Positions 1-9,213 of a DNA stretch of 64,000 bases are shown piece after piece. The DNA is taken from contig QFPW01000021.1 in assembly GCA_003241785.1 (NCBI GenBank), positions 1 to 64,000 on the forward strand, in the 5' to 3' direction. Every line of letters begins with the position of its first letter. The first letter of the stretch is position 1. Source of the stretch: Rhodovulum sulfidophilum. Its GTDB lineage: Bacteria; Pseudomonadota; Alphaproteobacteria; Rhodobacterales; Rhodobacteraceae. The notes beneath the pieces were generated by a model. It did no database searches. It had not been told where the DNA came from and was given only the letters and a program-made list of their open reading frames with translations. A program made the position numbers and the translations under genes.

Positions 1-2
1 CA

Positions 3-1046
3 GAGTACATGGGTAACAAAACAATGCACATGGATACTCTTGATTTGTCCAGACATCCGGGTCTTGGTGCACAGTGGGGTTCCCTTGGTAAATCTATGGC
101 GGGAACTCTTGACTACTCTCGTGAGTATGGTTTGATGCCTTCGTCCTACTACGATCAGGTTGCAGATCGTGCACCTGTTCCATCTGCTAAACCAGAGTTT
201 AATCCTGATCCAGATATGATCGCAGAGGTTACTGAACCTGCTGCTACCACTTCTCTCGGCACTCAACTTGGTGTGATGAATAGGGATATGCCCACATATG
301 ACAGTCTTATGGCTGGTGTGGACAGGTTTAAAGATATCACACAAGAAGAGAAAGACCTTATGGCTCAAACTCTTGCAGGTGAAATAGACCTTAGTAAGAC
401 GGACCTTTCTACTGAAGAAGGTCAAAAGGAAGCTTACGGTATTCTCTCTACGGTTGAAAACCGGGTAGGTAAATATGGCTCTATTACTGATGCTATTCAA
501 GCCCCCAACCAGTATAGTACTTGGGGTACAACCGCTGCTGCTAATACGGCAATGAAGAACTATAGCCTCAACCCTGATGTTTATAAGGGGTTGGTTGATG
601 GTTTTGTAAGTGATCCAAGTAAGAACCTTGGTTACACTTCTTATCACGCTAATACAGTTAATCCGGGTTGGTCTTCTGCAATGGCAGATAGAACTACAAT
701 TGGTGCACACACCTTTGGTTCTCTTCCTGAATACCAATCTAAAACAAATACTCAGTCTGTAACATCCGGCGCACTTGATATGGTGCAAGCACAGACTGCG
801 TTTAATACTTCTGCTACTTCCGCCCCTAATATGAATAGTGGCCTTGATTTTGGCGTCATGAACCAGATGGATAGTCAGAAGAATAACACCCCTGATACTA
901 CTTCAAAGAATGACACTTCCATGAACTCTTCTACTAATAGTTCGGACAAGGGTAATGGTGGTAGTGACAGTGGTGGACATGGTGGGTCTAATAGTGGACC
1001 TGCTGCTAATTCGTCTGGCTCACCTGATGATCGAGACGAGCGTTAA
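3..1046 (+). CDS. SleB-like cell-wall hydrolase domain virion protein (5' end probably outside window)
   Basis: The central part (about residues 115-240) reads like the SleB/hydrolase_2 fold: a conserved glutamate (LAGEID), then ENRVGKYGSITDAI, then QYSTWG, then an SYHANTVNPGW stretch and IGAHTFGS. Proteins of this type cleave peptidoglycan, and in phages they often sit in the virion and help DNA entry. The last ~60 residues are a low-complexity Ser/Gly/Asn tail. The first ATG is at 9, but the frame is open to the left edge and no ribosome site can be seen, so the gene may start further left. It lies directly before the scaffold gene, where a portal-proximal gene is expected. The domain call rests on motif pattern only. 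Confidence 0.6.
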   Translation, partial: EYMGNKTMHMDTLDLSRHPGLGAQWGSLGKSMAGTLDYSREYGLMPSSYYDQVADRAPVPSAKPEFNPDPDMIAEVTEPAATTSLGTQLGVMNRDMPTYDSLMAGVDRFKDITQEEKDLMAQTLAGEIDLSKTDLSTEEGQKEAYGILSTVENRVGKYGSITDAIQAPNQYSTWGTTAAANTAMKNYSLNPDVYKGLVDGFVSDPSKNLGYTSYHANTVNPGWSSAMADRTTIGAHTFGSLPEYQSKTNTQSVTSGALDMVQAQTAFNTSATSAPNMNSGLDFGVMNQMDSQKNNTPDTTSKNDTSMNSSTNSSDKGNGGSDSGGHGGSNSGPAANSSGSPDDRDER

Positions 1047-1111
1047 TCAACACAAATTGGCTACCCTCAACCTCTCATCGTGAGAATACTTGTGGCCCAA
1101 AGGAGAACTAA

Positions 1112-1903
1112 ATGGCTAAATATCGTAATCCTAATAAGGAACTTGAAACCCTTGAAACCGAAGCACTTGAAGCTCTGGAAAGGGAGTATCAGGAACCTGC
1201 CAAAACCGTTGAAGAAGAAATTTGGAAGAAGCGGGCTGGTGATAAGGATCGGTACATTAATCAGATCAAGGCTGAAACGAAGGCCGAAATCGAAGCGCTG
1301 AAACAGAAACTTGATCAGGCTCTCCGGGGCCAAATTAAACCTCCCAAGTCTGATGCAGAAATTGAAGCATGGACTAAGGAATATCCTGAGTTTGCATCCA
1401 TTCTGGAAACGATCGTTCAGAAGCGAATTGAAGATGCAACTACGGAAACTAAGAAGACTATCAGCGAGCTTTCTGTACAGCAGAAGCAGCTAGAAGTGGA
1501 GAAGGCTCTTATTGCCCTCCGTAAACTACATCCCGACTTTGACAAACTGTCTAAGGATGAAAATTTCCATACATGGCTTAGCAAGCAGAAGCAGAAATAT
1601 CAGAATGCGATTTATCGCTCTCTTGATGTGGAAGAGGCTGATTTTGTTATTAACATGTACAAAAACTCCAAGAAGTCCCCTAAGGTAGAGGACGAATTTG
1701 ATGGCCGTGGTGCTGCCGAGGCGGTACGCACTTCGACAACCGTTGAAGAATTTGTTGATGGTGTAGATTACGACTTCTCAGAAAGTCAGGTCGAACGCGA
1801 AAGCAAAAATAATCGTCGTTGGTATGAACAGAATGAAGCCAAGATTATGGATGCAGTTCGCAAGGGTAGGTTCCTGTACGATCTAACTGGCGGTGCCCGT
1901 TAA
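1112..1903 (+). CDS. Capsid assembly scaffolding protein
   Basis: A 263-residue, highly charged, mostly helical protein immediately before the major capsid gene, which is the usual place and composition for a podovirus scaffold. It is rich in Glu and Lys, with long coiled-coil-like stretches (about residues 1-90 and 120-165), and has few hydrophobic or cysteine residues. Scaffolds template procapsid assembly and are absent from mature virions. A good ribosome site (AAAGGAG) lies 8 bases before the ATG. I see no protease motif. Assignment is mainly by position and composition. Confidence 0.8.
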   Translation: MAKYRNPNKELETLETEALEALEREYQEPAKTVEEEIWKKRAGDKDRYINQIKAETKAEIEALKQKLDQALRGQIKPPKSDAEIEAWTKEYPEFASILETIVQKRIEDATTETKKTISELSVQQKQLEVEKALIALRKLHPDFDKLSKDENFHTWLSKQKQKYQNAIYRSLDVEEADFVINMYKNSKKSPKVEDEFDGRGAAEAVRTSTTVEEFVDGVDYDFSESQVERESKNNRRWYEQNEAKIMDAVRKGRFLYDLTGGAR

Positions 1904-1973
1904 TCCTATAGTAACTTACTAACATAGAATAAAATATATGAAGGAATACTCAATCTGAAATAGCCCCTCTTAT

Positions 1974-1993
1974 GCGATGGCGCAAGCTGTCGC
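1974..1993 (+). other. GNRA-tetraloop hairpin in the major capsid leader
   Basis: An 8-bp stem (GCGATGGC / GCTGTCGC, counting two G-U pairs) is closed by a GCAA tetraloop. It lies in the 180-base leader between the scaffold stop and the capsid start. There is no T-run, so it does not look like a terminator. It may be an mRNA processing or stabilising element for the most highly expressed gene. Confidence 0.5.
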
Positions 1994-2083
1994 TTCCTTG
2001 GGACACCTATAAAAGAATGACCTCCCTAGATATTTGATCTATTTTTCACAAAGATAAATCAATTTAATTTAGGAGATATTAAT

Positions 2084-3130
2084 ATGGCATTTCAAAGTGC
2101 AACTGGCTATCAGAACCTGCCTAATGGCAAATTTAGCCCGGTAATCTATTCGCAGAAGGTACAGAAGCAGTTCCGCAAGACCTCTGTTGTTGAAGATATT
2201 ACCAACTCGGACTACTTCGGTGAAATCTCGAACTACGGTGACTCGGTTCAGATCATCAAGGAACCTGAAATCGCGATCTCTAAGTACGCCCGTGGTACTC
2301 AGATGACGTCTCAGGACCTTCAGGACGAAGACTTCACCCTCATCGTTGACCGTGCGAGCGCTTTCCAGTTCCAGATCGACGACATTGAAAAGAAGCAGTC
2401 CCATGTTAACTGGCTTGATCTGGCAACGGATCGTGCGGCTTATCGTCTGGCACAGGAATACGATGCTGACGTCCTCGGCTACCTCACTGGTTTCGAGCGT
2501 CTGACGTTCGATGGTCCTTGGCAGACCCGTACGACTGCTGTCGGTACTAAGGCTGAAGCTGGTGCAGATGCTGACGAACTGTTCGGTATCCATAAGCTGG
2601 CCCGTAATGCTTTCGTTTCTGGTGGCTCTGCCACTGACTCTCTGGCTGTTGGTACGGCTGGTACGTATGACGTTACTCCGCTTCAGGTCCTTAACCGTAT
2701 GAACCGTCTGCTTGATCAGCAGAACGTTCCGAAGGAAGGTCGCTGGATCGTAGTTGATCCGGTCTTCATGGAAATCCTCATGGACGAAAACTCTAAGTTC
2801 ATGAATCAGTTCTATCAGGACAGCGAACAGCTTTCTAACGGTAAGCTCTCTGCTAACGCAGTGTACGGCTTCCGTATCTACCTCTCCAACAACCTTCCGT
2901 ACGTCGGTAACGGCCCTGCTGTCCTTGACAACAACGGCTCTGCAACGGACTACGGTTTGATTGTTGCTGGTCATGACTCTGCGGTAGCAACTGCTGAACA
3001 GATCAACAAGACGGAAACCTTCCGCTCTCCGTTCGGCTTCTCCGACATTGTTCGTGGTATGCATATGTACGGTCGTAAAATCCTGAAGCCTCAGGGTCTC
3101 GTACGTGCAGCCTACAACAAAGCCAACTAA
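2084..3130 (+). CDS. Major capsid protein
   Basis: A 348-residue protein following the scaffold, with the size and gene order of the HK97-fold major capsid proteins of T7-like podoviruses. Its codons are more GC-ending than in neighbouring genes, which fits strong expression. The start is fixed by TAGGAGAT 8 bases upstream. The N-terminal region is basic and precedes an E-loop-like acidic segment around residues 80-110; the C-terminus ends in a short basic helix. It forms the icosahedral shell. No cleavage site is evident. Confidence 0.85.
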   Translation: MAFQSATGYQNLPNGKFSPVIYSQKVQKQFRKTSVVEDITNSDYFGEISNYGDSVQIIKEPEIAISKYARGTQMTSQDLQDEDFTLIVDRASAFQFQIDDIEKKQSHVNWLDLATDRAAYRLAQEYDADVLGYLTGFERLTFDGPWQTRTTAVGTKAEAGADADELFGIHKLARNAFVSGGSATDSLAVGTAGTYDVTPLQVLNRMNRLLDQQNVPKEGRWIVVDPVFMEILMDENSKFMNQFYQDSEQLSNGKLSANAVYGFRIYLSNNLPYVGNGPAVLDNNGSATDYGLIVAGHDSAVATAEQINKTETFRSPFGFSDIVRGMHMYGRKILKPQGLVRAAYNKAN

Positions 3131-3151
3131 TCTTATAAAGGAGATATTTGA

Positions 3152-3649
3152 ATGGCTACTGTAACGACTCTTGCTAACCCGCTGAGTGCTAACCTGCCTC
3201 CGCGCGTTATGAACAACTCCAACTTCGCCTACAAGATTTCGAAGGAAATCGACTTTGCCGCTGCTGCAACTGCTAAGGGTTCTGCCCTTGCTGCTGCTGA
3301 CGTCATTGAAGCCCTTCGTCTTCCTGCTGGCGTAGTTGTTCTGGCAGCTGGTGCCCGTAAGACTTCTGCTATGACTGGTACTTCTACTGACCTTACTCTT
3401 GACATCGGTGTCACGGGTGGTGATGTTGACCAGTTCGTAGACGGTTGGGACTATGACGCTGCTTTGGTAGGTGACATTGTTGCCTCCGGTGTTCAGATGC
3501 CCCCGGCAGTCTTTAAGACTTCTGACACCATTGACATTCTTATTGCCACTCAGACCGGCACCCTGACGGGTGGTAAGGTTGAGGTTTGGGCAGTTATTGT
3601 CGATGTTATCCCGGAAGCCCGTGGCTCTATCGCTCAGCCGAAGTCCTAA
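3152..3649 (+). CDS. Putative capsid decoration or head-stabilising protein
   Basis: A 165-residue, Ala/Gly/Thr-rich protein with a beta-rich pattern, 21 bases after the capsid gene and with a strong ribosome site (AAAGGAGATA). It has the same GC-ending codon preference as the capsid gene and is followed by a strong terminator, so capsid and this protein appear to be the most abundant products of one transcript. Such partners are often decoration proteins. I recognise no family; the function is inferred from position, expression signs and size. Confidence 0.5.
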   Translation: MATVTTLANPLSANLPPRVMNNSNFAYKISKEIDFAAAATAKGSALAAADVIEALRLPAGVVVLAAGARKTSAMTGTSTDLTLDIGVTGGDVDQFVDGWDYDAALVGDIVASGVQMPPAVFKTSDTIDILIATQTGTLTGGKVEVWAVIVDVIPEARGSIAQPKS

Positions 3650-3661
3650 TTAACTACTACT

Positions 3662-3689
3662 ACCGGGGGTTTAACCGCCCCCGGTTTTT
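3662..3689 (+). terminator. Rho-independent terminator after the capsid genes
   Basis: A GC-rich stem (ACCGGGGG / CCCCCGGT) with a TTTAACCG loop is followed by TTTTTC. It lies 13 bases after the stop of the putative decoration gene and probably lowers transcription into the tail genes. Confidence 0.85.
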
Positions 3690-3704
3690 CAAGGGGAGTT
3701 AATT

Positions 3705-3941
3705 ATGGATAACCTAGAACAAAGAATTAAAGCTCTTGAAGATTGGAAAACTCAGATCGAGATTTCTCTCAGTAAACATGAGCTTAATTCTGAGTATATG
3801 AAAAAAGAGTTTGCCGAACTTAAGGACGAACTCAAAGAAATCAAAAAGACAGCCAAGAACCTGAACTTCACAATTTGGGGTGCTGTTATTGTTGTGTTTA
3901 TTAAGTTTGCCCTCAGTGGGGGCCTTAAAGATTTTATATAA
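3705..3941 (+). CDS. Small coiled-coil protein with C-terminal membrane anchor
   Basis: 78 residues: a heptad-like charged helix (about 1-55) followed by one hydrophobic segment (about 57-70, WGAVIVVFIKFAL). This layout recalls XhlA/haemolysin-type accessory proteins, but it sits among head and tail genes rather than in the lysis cassette, so that name is not certain. The ribosome site is AAGGGGAG. It could anchor a virion component or be a membrane effector. Confidence 0.7.
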   Translation: MDNLEQRIKALEDWKTQIEISLSKHELNSEYMKKEFAELKDELKEIKKTAKNLNFTIWGAVIVVFIKFALSGGLKDFI

Positions 3942-3951
3942 GGATAACTAA

Positions 3952-4353
3952 ATGGCTATGCAATACTCTGTCGCAGTAAGAAATGCTAAACTAGATGCTG
4001 TAGAGGCAGCCATTGGCACTTCCCCAATTCTACGTATCTATTCTGGTAGTATACCAGCCAACACAGCTGCTGCACGAACAGGGACTGTACTGGCTACTGC
4101 TACCCTGCCATCTGACTGGATGAACGCTGCTTCTTCTGGTAGTAAAACAAAGCTTGGTACTTGGCAGGATACCTCTGCTGATGCTACTGGTACTGCTGGT
4201 TACTTCACTATCTTTGATTCCACTGGTACGACTGCACACATTCAAGGTACAGTTGGACTTAGTGCCGCTGACATGATCCTTGACTCTGTTAGCTTTACGG
4301 CTGGTCAGTCTTTTACTGTAACTACCTTCACAATTAATTCGGGGAACGCATAA
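3952..4353 (+). CDS. Conserved phage structural-type protein, unknown role
   Basis: 133 residues, beta-rich and Thr/Ser/Ala-rich, with the opening YSVAVRNAKLDAVEAAIGTSPILRIYSG split over residues 5-32. This small protein type is common beside tail-tube genes in many podoviruses and siphoviruses, and is usually left as hypothetical. It starts 10 bases after the previous stop with a weak AAGGATAA ribosome site. A minor virion protein is likely from context; no domain was recognised. Confidence 0.65.
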   Translation: MAMQYSVAVRNAKLDAVEAAIGTSPILRIYSGSIPANTAAARTGTVLATATLPSDWMNAASSGSKTKLGTWQDTSADATGTAGYFTIFDSTGTTAHIQGTVGLSAADMILDSVSFTAGQSFTVTTFTINSGNA

Positions 4354-4369
4354 CAAGTAAGGATTAGCT

Positions 4370-4927
4370 ATGCCACTGTCAAGATATGATTTTGCTATTT
4401 ACAGTGATCCCCAATATGTCTACGAAGGCGCATGGGTTGTTTCAACTGAAGCTAATGACAGTGTAACTTCAGTTGGCTACCTTGAGAAACTTGCGACTGT
4501 TACCTACACTGAACAGGGTGACACTATTAATGCCACAGCTAATGTTATTAATAGTGGCGTTGTTGACTATACAGAAGCTGATGATACTTTAAGTTCTCTT
4601 GCATATCTGGAAAGACTTGCCAGTGTAATTTATACCGAAAATGATGATACACTAACTTCTAGCTCTAAGCTATTAGTTCAGGGTATTGTGATATATACAG
4701 AAGATGACGATGATGTAGTCATTAATGGTACTCTACCTATTGTCGCTGCTCTAACCATCATCGAAGATGGTGATACAGTTATTGCCTATATCCATAAAGC
4801 TCCATGGGGTGGCAGTACAGGTCATCCGGTAAGTCCATACGAAACTAATTCAGGAATAAATATAAACCCACCCTATACTACTAGTTCAGGGTATTACGGT
4901 AATCGAAGACCTTATGAGGAAAGCTGA
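4370..4927 (+). CDS. Acidic protein with four internal YTExDDT-type repeats
   Basis: 185 residues. Between about residues 18 and 150 the same short unit recurs: a hydrophobic strand, then V-x-Y-T-E-x-x-D-T or a near variant (YTEQGDTIN, YTEADDTLS, YTENDDTLT, YTEDDDDVV, IIEDGDTVI). Each unit is about 22-30 residues long, which suggests a repeated beta-hairpin. The C-terminal ~35 residues are Gly/Pro/Ser/Tyr-rich. The stop overlaps the start of the tail tube gene (TGATGG), so it is translationally coupled to tail assembly. Function unknown; Ca-binding is possible from the acidic turns. Confidence 0.6.
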   Translation: MPLSRYDFAIYSDPQYVYEGAWVVSTEANDSVTSVGYLEKLATVTYTEQGDTINATANVINSGVVDYTEADDTLSSLAYLERLASVIYTENDDTLTSSSKLLVQGIVIYTEDDDDVVINGTLPIVAALTIIEDGDTVIAYIHKAPWGGSTGHPVSPYETNSGININPPYTTSSGYYGNRRPYEES

Positions 4928-5661
4928 TGGGAAGTTCATATCTCAAACTAACAAACGACCTTCTTCGAAGGATTAACGAAGTAGAACTCACAGAGGCTTC
5001 TTTTAACTCTGCTAGAGGTATTCAGGCTGTTGCTAAAGATTGTGTACTTGACTCCATTCGTGAGATCAATCAGCAGCGTTGGCAGTGGCCCTTTCATGCA
5101 GTACAACACACACTAACCCTTCAGGTTGGTATTAACGAATATGCATGGCCTGTTAATTTTAAATCTGTTGACTGGAATAGTTTTCAGATTGTGAAAGATG
5201 GTGTTAATACAGAAAACAACCAACAGCTTAAACTAATCAATCGTGAAGAGTGGTACAGAAAGCTTAGAGATACTGATGACGATAAAAGCCCTGATGGTAT
5301 CAGTCGTCCTGCTTATGTGTTTAGAGCACATGGTAATGGTTTTGGTGTTTCTCCTGCCCCTGACAAAGAATATACTGTTGAGTTTAGGTACTTCAAAATC
5401 CCTGACCAGATGGTAGGTTTTGATGATGTAACTACAATTCCGGGTGAGTATGATAACGTAATTCTTTGGGGTGGTTTGTACAATATGAACCTCTTTAGAG
5501 AAAACGAAGCTGGTACTTCAATTGCCAAAAAGAATTTTGATGACGGTATTGAAGCTATGTACAATATCTTTATTGAAACTGTATCAGAGTCTTTGACGGA
5601 CAGACGTGTTAACTTTGGTGGACATGTCGGTTCTTACTCTAGGGGAGGATACCACGTATGA
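4927..5661 (+). CDS. Tail tubular protein A-like (adaptor/gatekeeper)
   Basis: A 244-residue protein that resembles the T7 gp11/P22 gp4 type adaptor: an N-terminal helical segment (LTNDLLRRINEVEL), then QRWQWPFHA, a beta core with INEYAWPVNFKSVDW and a C-terminal helix region. These proteins form the dodecameric ring below the portal. Gene order (adaptor, then nozzle-like protein, then fibre) supports this. It begins at the ATG overlapping the previous stop. Confidence 0.75.
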   Translation: MGSSYLKLTNDLLRRINEVELTEASFNSARGIQAVAKDCVLDSIREINQQRWQWPFHAVQHTLTLQVGINEYAWPVNFKSVDWNSFQIVKDGVNTENNQQLKLINREEWYRKLRDTDDDKSPDGISRPAYVFRAHGNGFGVSPAPDKEYTVEFRYFKIPDQMVGFDDVTTIPGEYDNVILWGGLYNMNLFRENEAGTSIAKKNFDDGIEAMYNIFIETVSESLTDRRVNFGGHVGSYSRGGYHV

Positions 5662-7247
5662 TGGAAGGAATTGAATCCCAAAAGGTTATTAGTCTTGGCG
5701 GGTTGAACTCTAATGTTAACCATCTACAGCTTTCAGACTTAGAGCCGGGGGGTGCAATTTCTCTCGTTAATTTTGAGTCTTCTCTTTACGGTGGTTATCG
5801 TAGACTTAGTGGCTATGCCCCATATATTACAAATTCTCCAGAAGTAGATAGTGCCGGTGCTGAAGGTAGAATTTACTCTGTTGCAATTTTTGGTACAAGT
5901 GTCATTGCAGCACGTAAACAAAAATCTGGTAATACATATGATTTTTACATTGCTTCCGGTACTACTTGGACCAAACTTACCACTTCATTTACCAAAAGCT
6001 CGGTGGGTGTAACTAGAATTAGATGGGATACTTTCAATTTTAATGGTACTGAAAAAATCATTTTTGTTGATGGTGTAAATCCTGCAATGATTTATGATGG
6101 CACAACTTGGACACAAATTAAGTCTACTAATACAGGTGCTAGTTATGCACAAGCTGGTGGTAATCAGGCTATTGATAGACCAGCTTATGTTGAAGTATTC
6201 AAGAACCACATCTTTATCGCTCAAGATAATCTAGTTGCACATAGTGCCCCCCTATCTGATTATGATTGGACAGTTGCTAGTGGTGCTGGTCAGCTTCCTA
6301 TTGGCTATAAGATAGTTCAACTGAAGCTTTTCCGCAACAATTTGTATGCTTTTGGTATTAATAACATTAAGACGATTACCGTCTCTGATACATCATTTGT
6401 TGTAAATGAAGTTGCTTCTAATATTGGTTGCCTAGCCTCTGACTCTGTTGTTGAAATTGGTGGCAACTTGGTCTTTCTATCACAAGATGGATTTAGGCCA
6501 ATTAGTGGCACTGATAGGTTGAATGATATTGAACTTGAAAGTATCTCTCGTAAAATCCAACAGTTAGTTGCTTCAAGAATTTCTAGTTCTAATATGAATG
6601 AACTGTGTTCTGTATTGGTAAGAAATAAATCCCAAGTTAGATTTTTCTTCACCGATCCAAATGCACCTACTCAAGATAATAGAGGTATTATTGGGTGCAT
6701 CAGACAACAGAATGAGGGTGGTGCAGGTTGGGAATGGGGAGAACTGAAGGGCTTTAAAGCCTCTTGTGCTGCCTCTGCTTATATTGGCTCAGCAGAACTT
6801 GTTCTTCATGGGACTCATGATGGCAAAGTTTATCGACAAGAGGTTGGTAATACATTCGATGGTATGCCTGTCGAGGCTGTTTACCAAACCCCTTATCTTG
6901 ACTTTGGAGATGCTGGCCTTAGAAAGACTATGAAGAAAATTAAACTGTTTGTAAGGCCGGAAGGTCTTATGACACTGAACACTAGATTGACTTATGATTG
7001 GGGAAATTCTAGTAAACTAAACCCTAGTGGTTATTCAGTACAAACTGATGAGAATGGTAATATCAGTCTTTATGGCACTGCCATTTATGATGTAAATGTT
7101 TACTCTTCACTACCTGTCCCTGTACTGGTATCAAATGTACAAGGTTCTGGTTTCTCTGTTCAGATGAGTTATTCAACATCTGATACTAATCCCCCATATA
7201 CAATCCAAGGGGCACTTTATGAATTTAACGTTGAAGGAAGAAAATAA
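5658..7247 (+). CDS. Tail nozzle/stabilisation-type structural protein (tail tubular B position)
   Basis: 529 residues, almost entirely beta-rich, with an N-terminal signature LQLSDLEPGGAISLVNFES followed by GGYRRLSGY. That pattern (LxxGGAxxLxNFE...GGYRR) is shared by podovirus tail stabilisation proteins. By position it should be the nozzle protein of the tail tube, equivalent to T7 gp12 or P22 gp10, though it is shorter than T7 gp12. The start overlaps the adaptor gene by 4 bases. Exact homology was not tested. Confidence 0.65.
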   Translation: MMEGIESQKVISLGGLNSNVNHLQLSDLEPGGAISLVNFESSLYGGYRRLSGYAPYITNSPEVDSAGAEGRIYSVAIFGTSVIAARKQKSGNTYDFYIASGTTWTKLTTSFTKSSVGVTRIRWDTFNFNGTEKIIFVDGVNPAMIYDGTTWTQIKSTNTGASYAQAGGNQAIDRPAYVEVFKNHIFIAQDNLVAHSAPLSDYDWTVASGAGQLPIGYKIVQLKLFRNNLYAFGINNIKTITVSDTSFVVNEVASNIGCLASDSVVEIGGNLVFLSQDGFRPISGTDRLNDIELESISRKIQQLVASRISSSNMNELCSVLVRNKSQVRFFFTDPNAPTQDNRGIIGCIRQQNEGGAGWEWGELKGFKASCAASAYIGSAELVLHGTHDGKVYRQEVGNTFDGMPVEAVYQTPYLDFGDAGLRKTMKKIKLFVRPEGLMTLNTRLTYDWGNSSKLNPSGYSVQTDENGNISLYGTAIYDVNVYSSLPVPVLVSNVQGSGFSVQMSYSTSDTNPPYTIQGALYEFNVEGRK

Positions 7248-8740
7248 TGACTGGATATACTAGACAAAGTTCAGCCAATATGGTCACTGGCAACACTATG
7301 TATGCCTCTGATTTTAATAATGAGTTTAATGCCATCCAGTCAGCTTTCGATGGTAATACTGGTCATGCTCATGATGGCACTACTGGTAATGGTCCAAAAA
7401 TCAACCTTACTACCTCTGTAACAGGAGTTCTTCCCATTGCTAATGGTGGCTCTGGAGGTATTAATAATTTTTCTGCCACCTCTGCACCAACTACTTCCAG
7501 TGACACAAATGCTGGTTATAGGGTAGGCTCTGTGTGGATTGATACCACTAACGATATTCCATATGTCTGTTTGGATGCAACTGCCTTCGCAGCTGTTTGG
7601 ATGAGGTACCAAGCCTATGCAGATGCTCTTGCTTCTATTGGAGGTTTGACAACCTCTGCCAACCAGATGATTTACACCACTGGCTCTAATCTTTATGCAA
7701 CTACTGCTCTTACTGCATTTGGTCGTTCTATTCTTGATGATGCAGATGCTGCTACAGCTCGTGGTACTCTTGGTTTGGGTAGTATGTCTACTCAAAATTC
7801 TACTGCCATTGCAGTGACTGGTGGTACACTCTCTGGTGTTACTATCTCTACTTCCACTATTGATGGTACACATACTGGTACATTTGACGGCACACACACT
7901 GGTACGTTTAGTGGTACTGGCTCTGGTCTAACCACCCTTAATGGCTCTAATATCTCAAGTGGTACTGTTGCCGACGCCCGTTTGCCAACATCTATGGCTG
8001 GTAAAACATTCAACGGTTCAATAATTGTTAATGGTATCGGTTCCTTCGCGACTACAGGAGGTGGAGGTCTCGAAATCGGACCTACTAATGGTGCCACCTC
8101 CACACCTTATATCGATTTCCACACTACTGCTACAGTGGTAGACTATAATGTAAGATTGCTAGCTTCTGGTGGTACGACTGTAGGGGATGGCACACTAGAC
8201 ATCATCACTGGCAGTAATCAGCTGAAAAACAATGGAAATAATATTTGGCATGCTGGAAATGGTGGCGCTGGTTCTGGTCTCGATGCTGATCTTTTGGATG
8301 GTCAGCAAGGCTCTTATTACCTCGACATCGGCAATGCTACCGGAAGTCTAAATACAGCAAGAGTTCCTTGGATAACACCCTACGCCCGTACAATTCTTGA
8401 TGACACCAGCGGTGCCGCCGTATTCGATACGTTGGGTGCAACGAGATCGCTTGGTCAGTCTGGACAATTCCGACTACCTGACGGTATTATAGTCAAGTGG
8501 GGTCAAGCAACAGCGACTGGTGGCAACCAGACAATCTTGTTCCCCTCAGCCTTCCCGAATGTCGCGTATGCTTGCGTGTTGTCGTGCATCAATGAGCCAG
8601 GGAGCAACGTTGTCGCTTACCTTGCGTGGCAAGATAGCCTCAATCCCAGCGGCTTCAACGCCCGTACTAGATACATGACAAATGGCGGTCTGGTAGACGC
8701 CACTGATCTAGTTTTCCAATATATCGCCATCGGGAGATAA
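7247..8740 (+). CDS. Tail fibre protein
   Basis: 497 residues. The N-terminal ~60 residues (NTMYASDFNNEFNAIQSAF) are typical of fibre attachment domains. The middle is Ser/Thr/Gly-rich with VLPIANGGSG, repeated IDGTHTGTF-type units and an ARGTLGLG unit, all common in trimeric fibres. The last ~90 residues (about 400-497) hold a knob that opens LPDGIIVKWG and ends VFQYIAIGR, like gp53-type or side-tail-fibre C-terminal domains. The terminal third has higher GC than the rest, which fits exchange of receptor-binding ends. It overlaps the previous stop (TAATG). Confidence 0.85.
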   Translation: MTGYTRQSSANMVTGNTMYASDFNNEFNAIQSAFDGNTGHAHDGTTGNGPKINLTTSVTGVLPIANGGSGGINNFSATSAPTTSSDTNAGYRVGSVWIDTTNDIPYVCLDATAFAAVWMRYQAYADALASIGGLTTSANQMIYTTGSNLYATTALTAFGRSILDDADAATARGTLGLGSMSTQNSTAIAVTGGTLSGVTISTSTIDGTHTGTFDGTHTGTFSGTGSGLTTLNGSNISSGTVADARLPTSMAGKTFNGSIIVNGIGSFATTGGGGLEIGPTNGATSTPYIDFHTTATVVDYNVRLLASGGTTVGDGTLDIITGSNQLKNNGNNIWHAGNGGAGSGLDADLLDGQQGSYYLDIGNATGSLNTARVPWITPYARTILDDTSGAAVFDTLGATRSLGQSGQFRLPDGIIVKWGQATATGGNQTILFPSAFPNVAYACVLSCINEPGSNVVAYLAWQDSLNPSGFNARTRYMTNGGLVDATDLVFQYIAIGR

Positions 8741-8742
8741 AA

Positions 8743-9183
8743 ATGCAAAGATATGGTGTATTTAACGCAGAAGGCTTCCCTACAGGGTTTTATAATGATG
8801 AAGAACATGGAGATAATCTCCCTGAGGGTGCGGTAGAGATTACCGACGAGCAATTGAACGAATTTATTGAGTTCAACGGGTTACGTCGTTGGGAAAACGG
8901 ACAGGTAGTTATGTATACTCCACCTGTCCAGCCCGTACCGACACCGCCAATTACCCGACGTCAACTCCGCCTTACATTGGTCCGCAACGGGATTCCTCTT
9001 GCAGCTGTTGATGCAGCTATCGCGGCTATGCCTGAGGGACTCCCTAAGGAAGAGGCCTTGATTGAGTGGGCTGATGCCAGCACGTTCGACCGCAATCATC
9101 CAACACTACTATTAATAGCCGCCGTACTCAACCTGACAGAAGCGCAAGTTGATGCTATGTGGCACGAGGCTATAACAGCCTAA
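8743..9183 (+). CDS. Tail fibre-associated/assembly protein
   Basis: 146 residues, beginning 2 bases after the fibre stop. The N-terminus (YGVFNAEGFPTGFYNDEEHG) and ITDEQLNEFI segment look like tail-fibre assembly (chaperone) proteins; a Pro-rich linker follows, then a helical C-terminal part resembling DUF4376/XkdW-type tails. Such proteins help the fibre knob fold. It shares the higher GC of the fibre end, so the two probably travel together as an exchangeable host-range module. Confidence 0.6.
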   Translation: MQRYGVFNAEGFPTGFYNDEEHGDNLPEGAVEITDEQLNEFIEFNGLRRWENGQVVMYTPPVQPVPTPPITRRQLRLTLVRNGIPLAAVDAAIAAMPEGLPKEEALIEWADASTFDRNHPTLLLIAAVLNLTEAQVDAMWHEAITA

Positions 9184-9213
9184 AGTTGTTCTATTAACCT
9201 AAAGGATAAGTAA

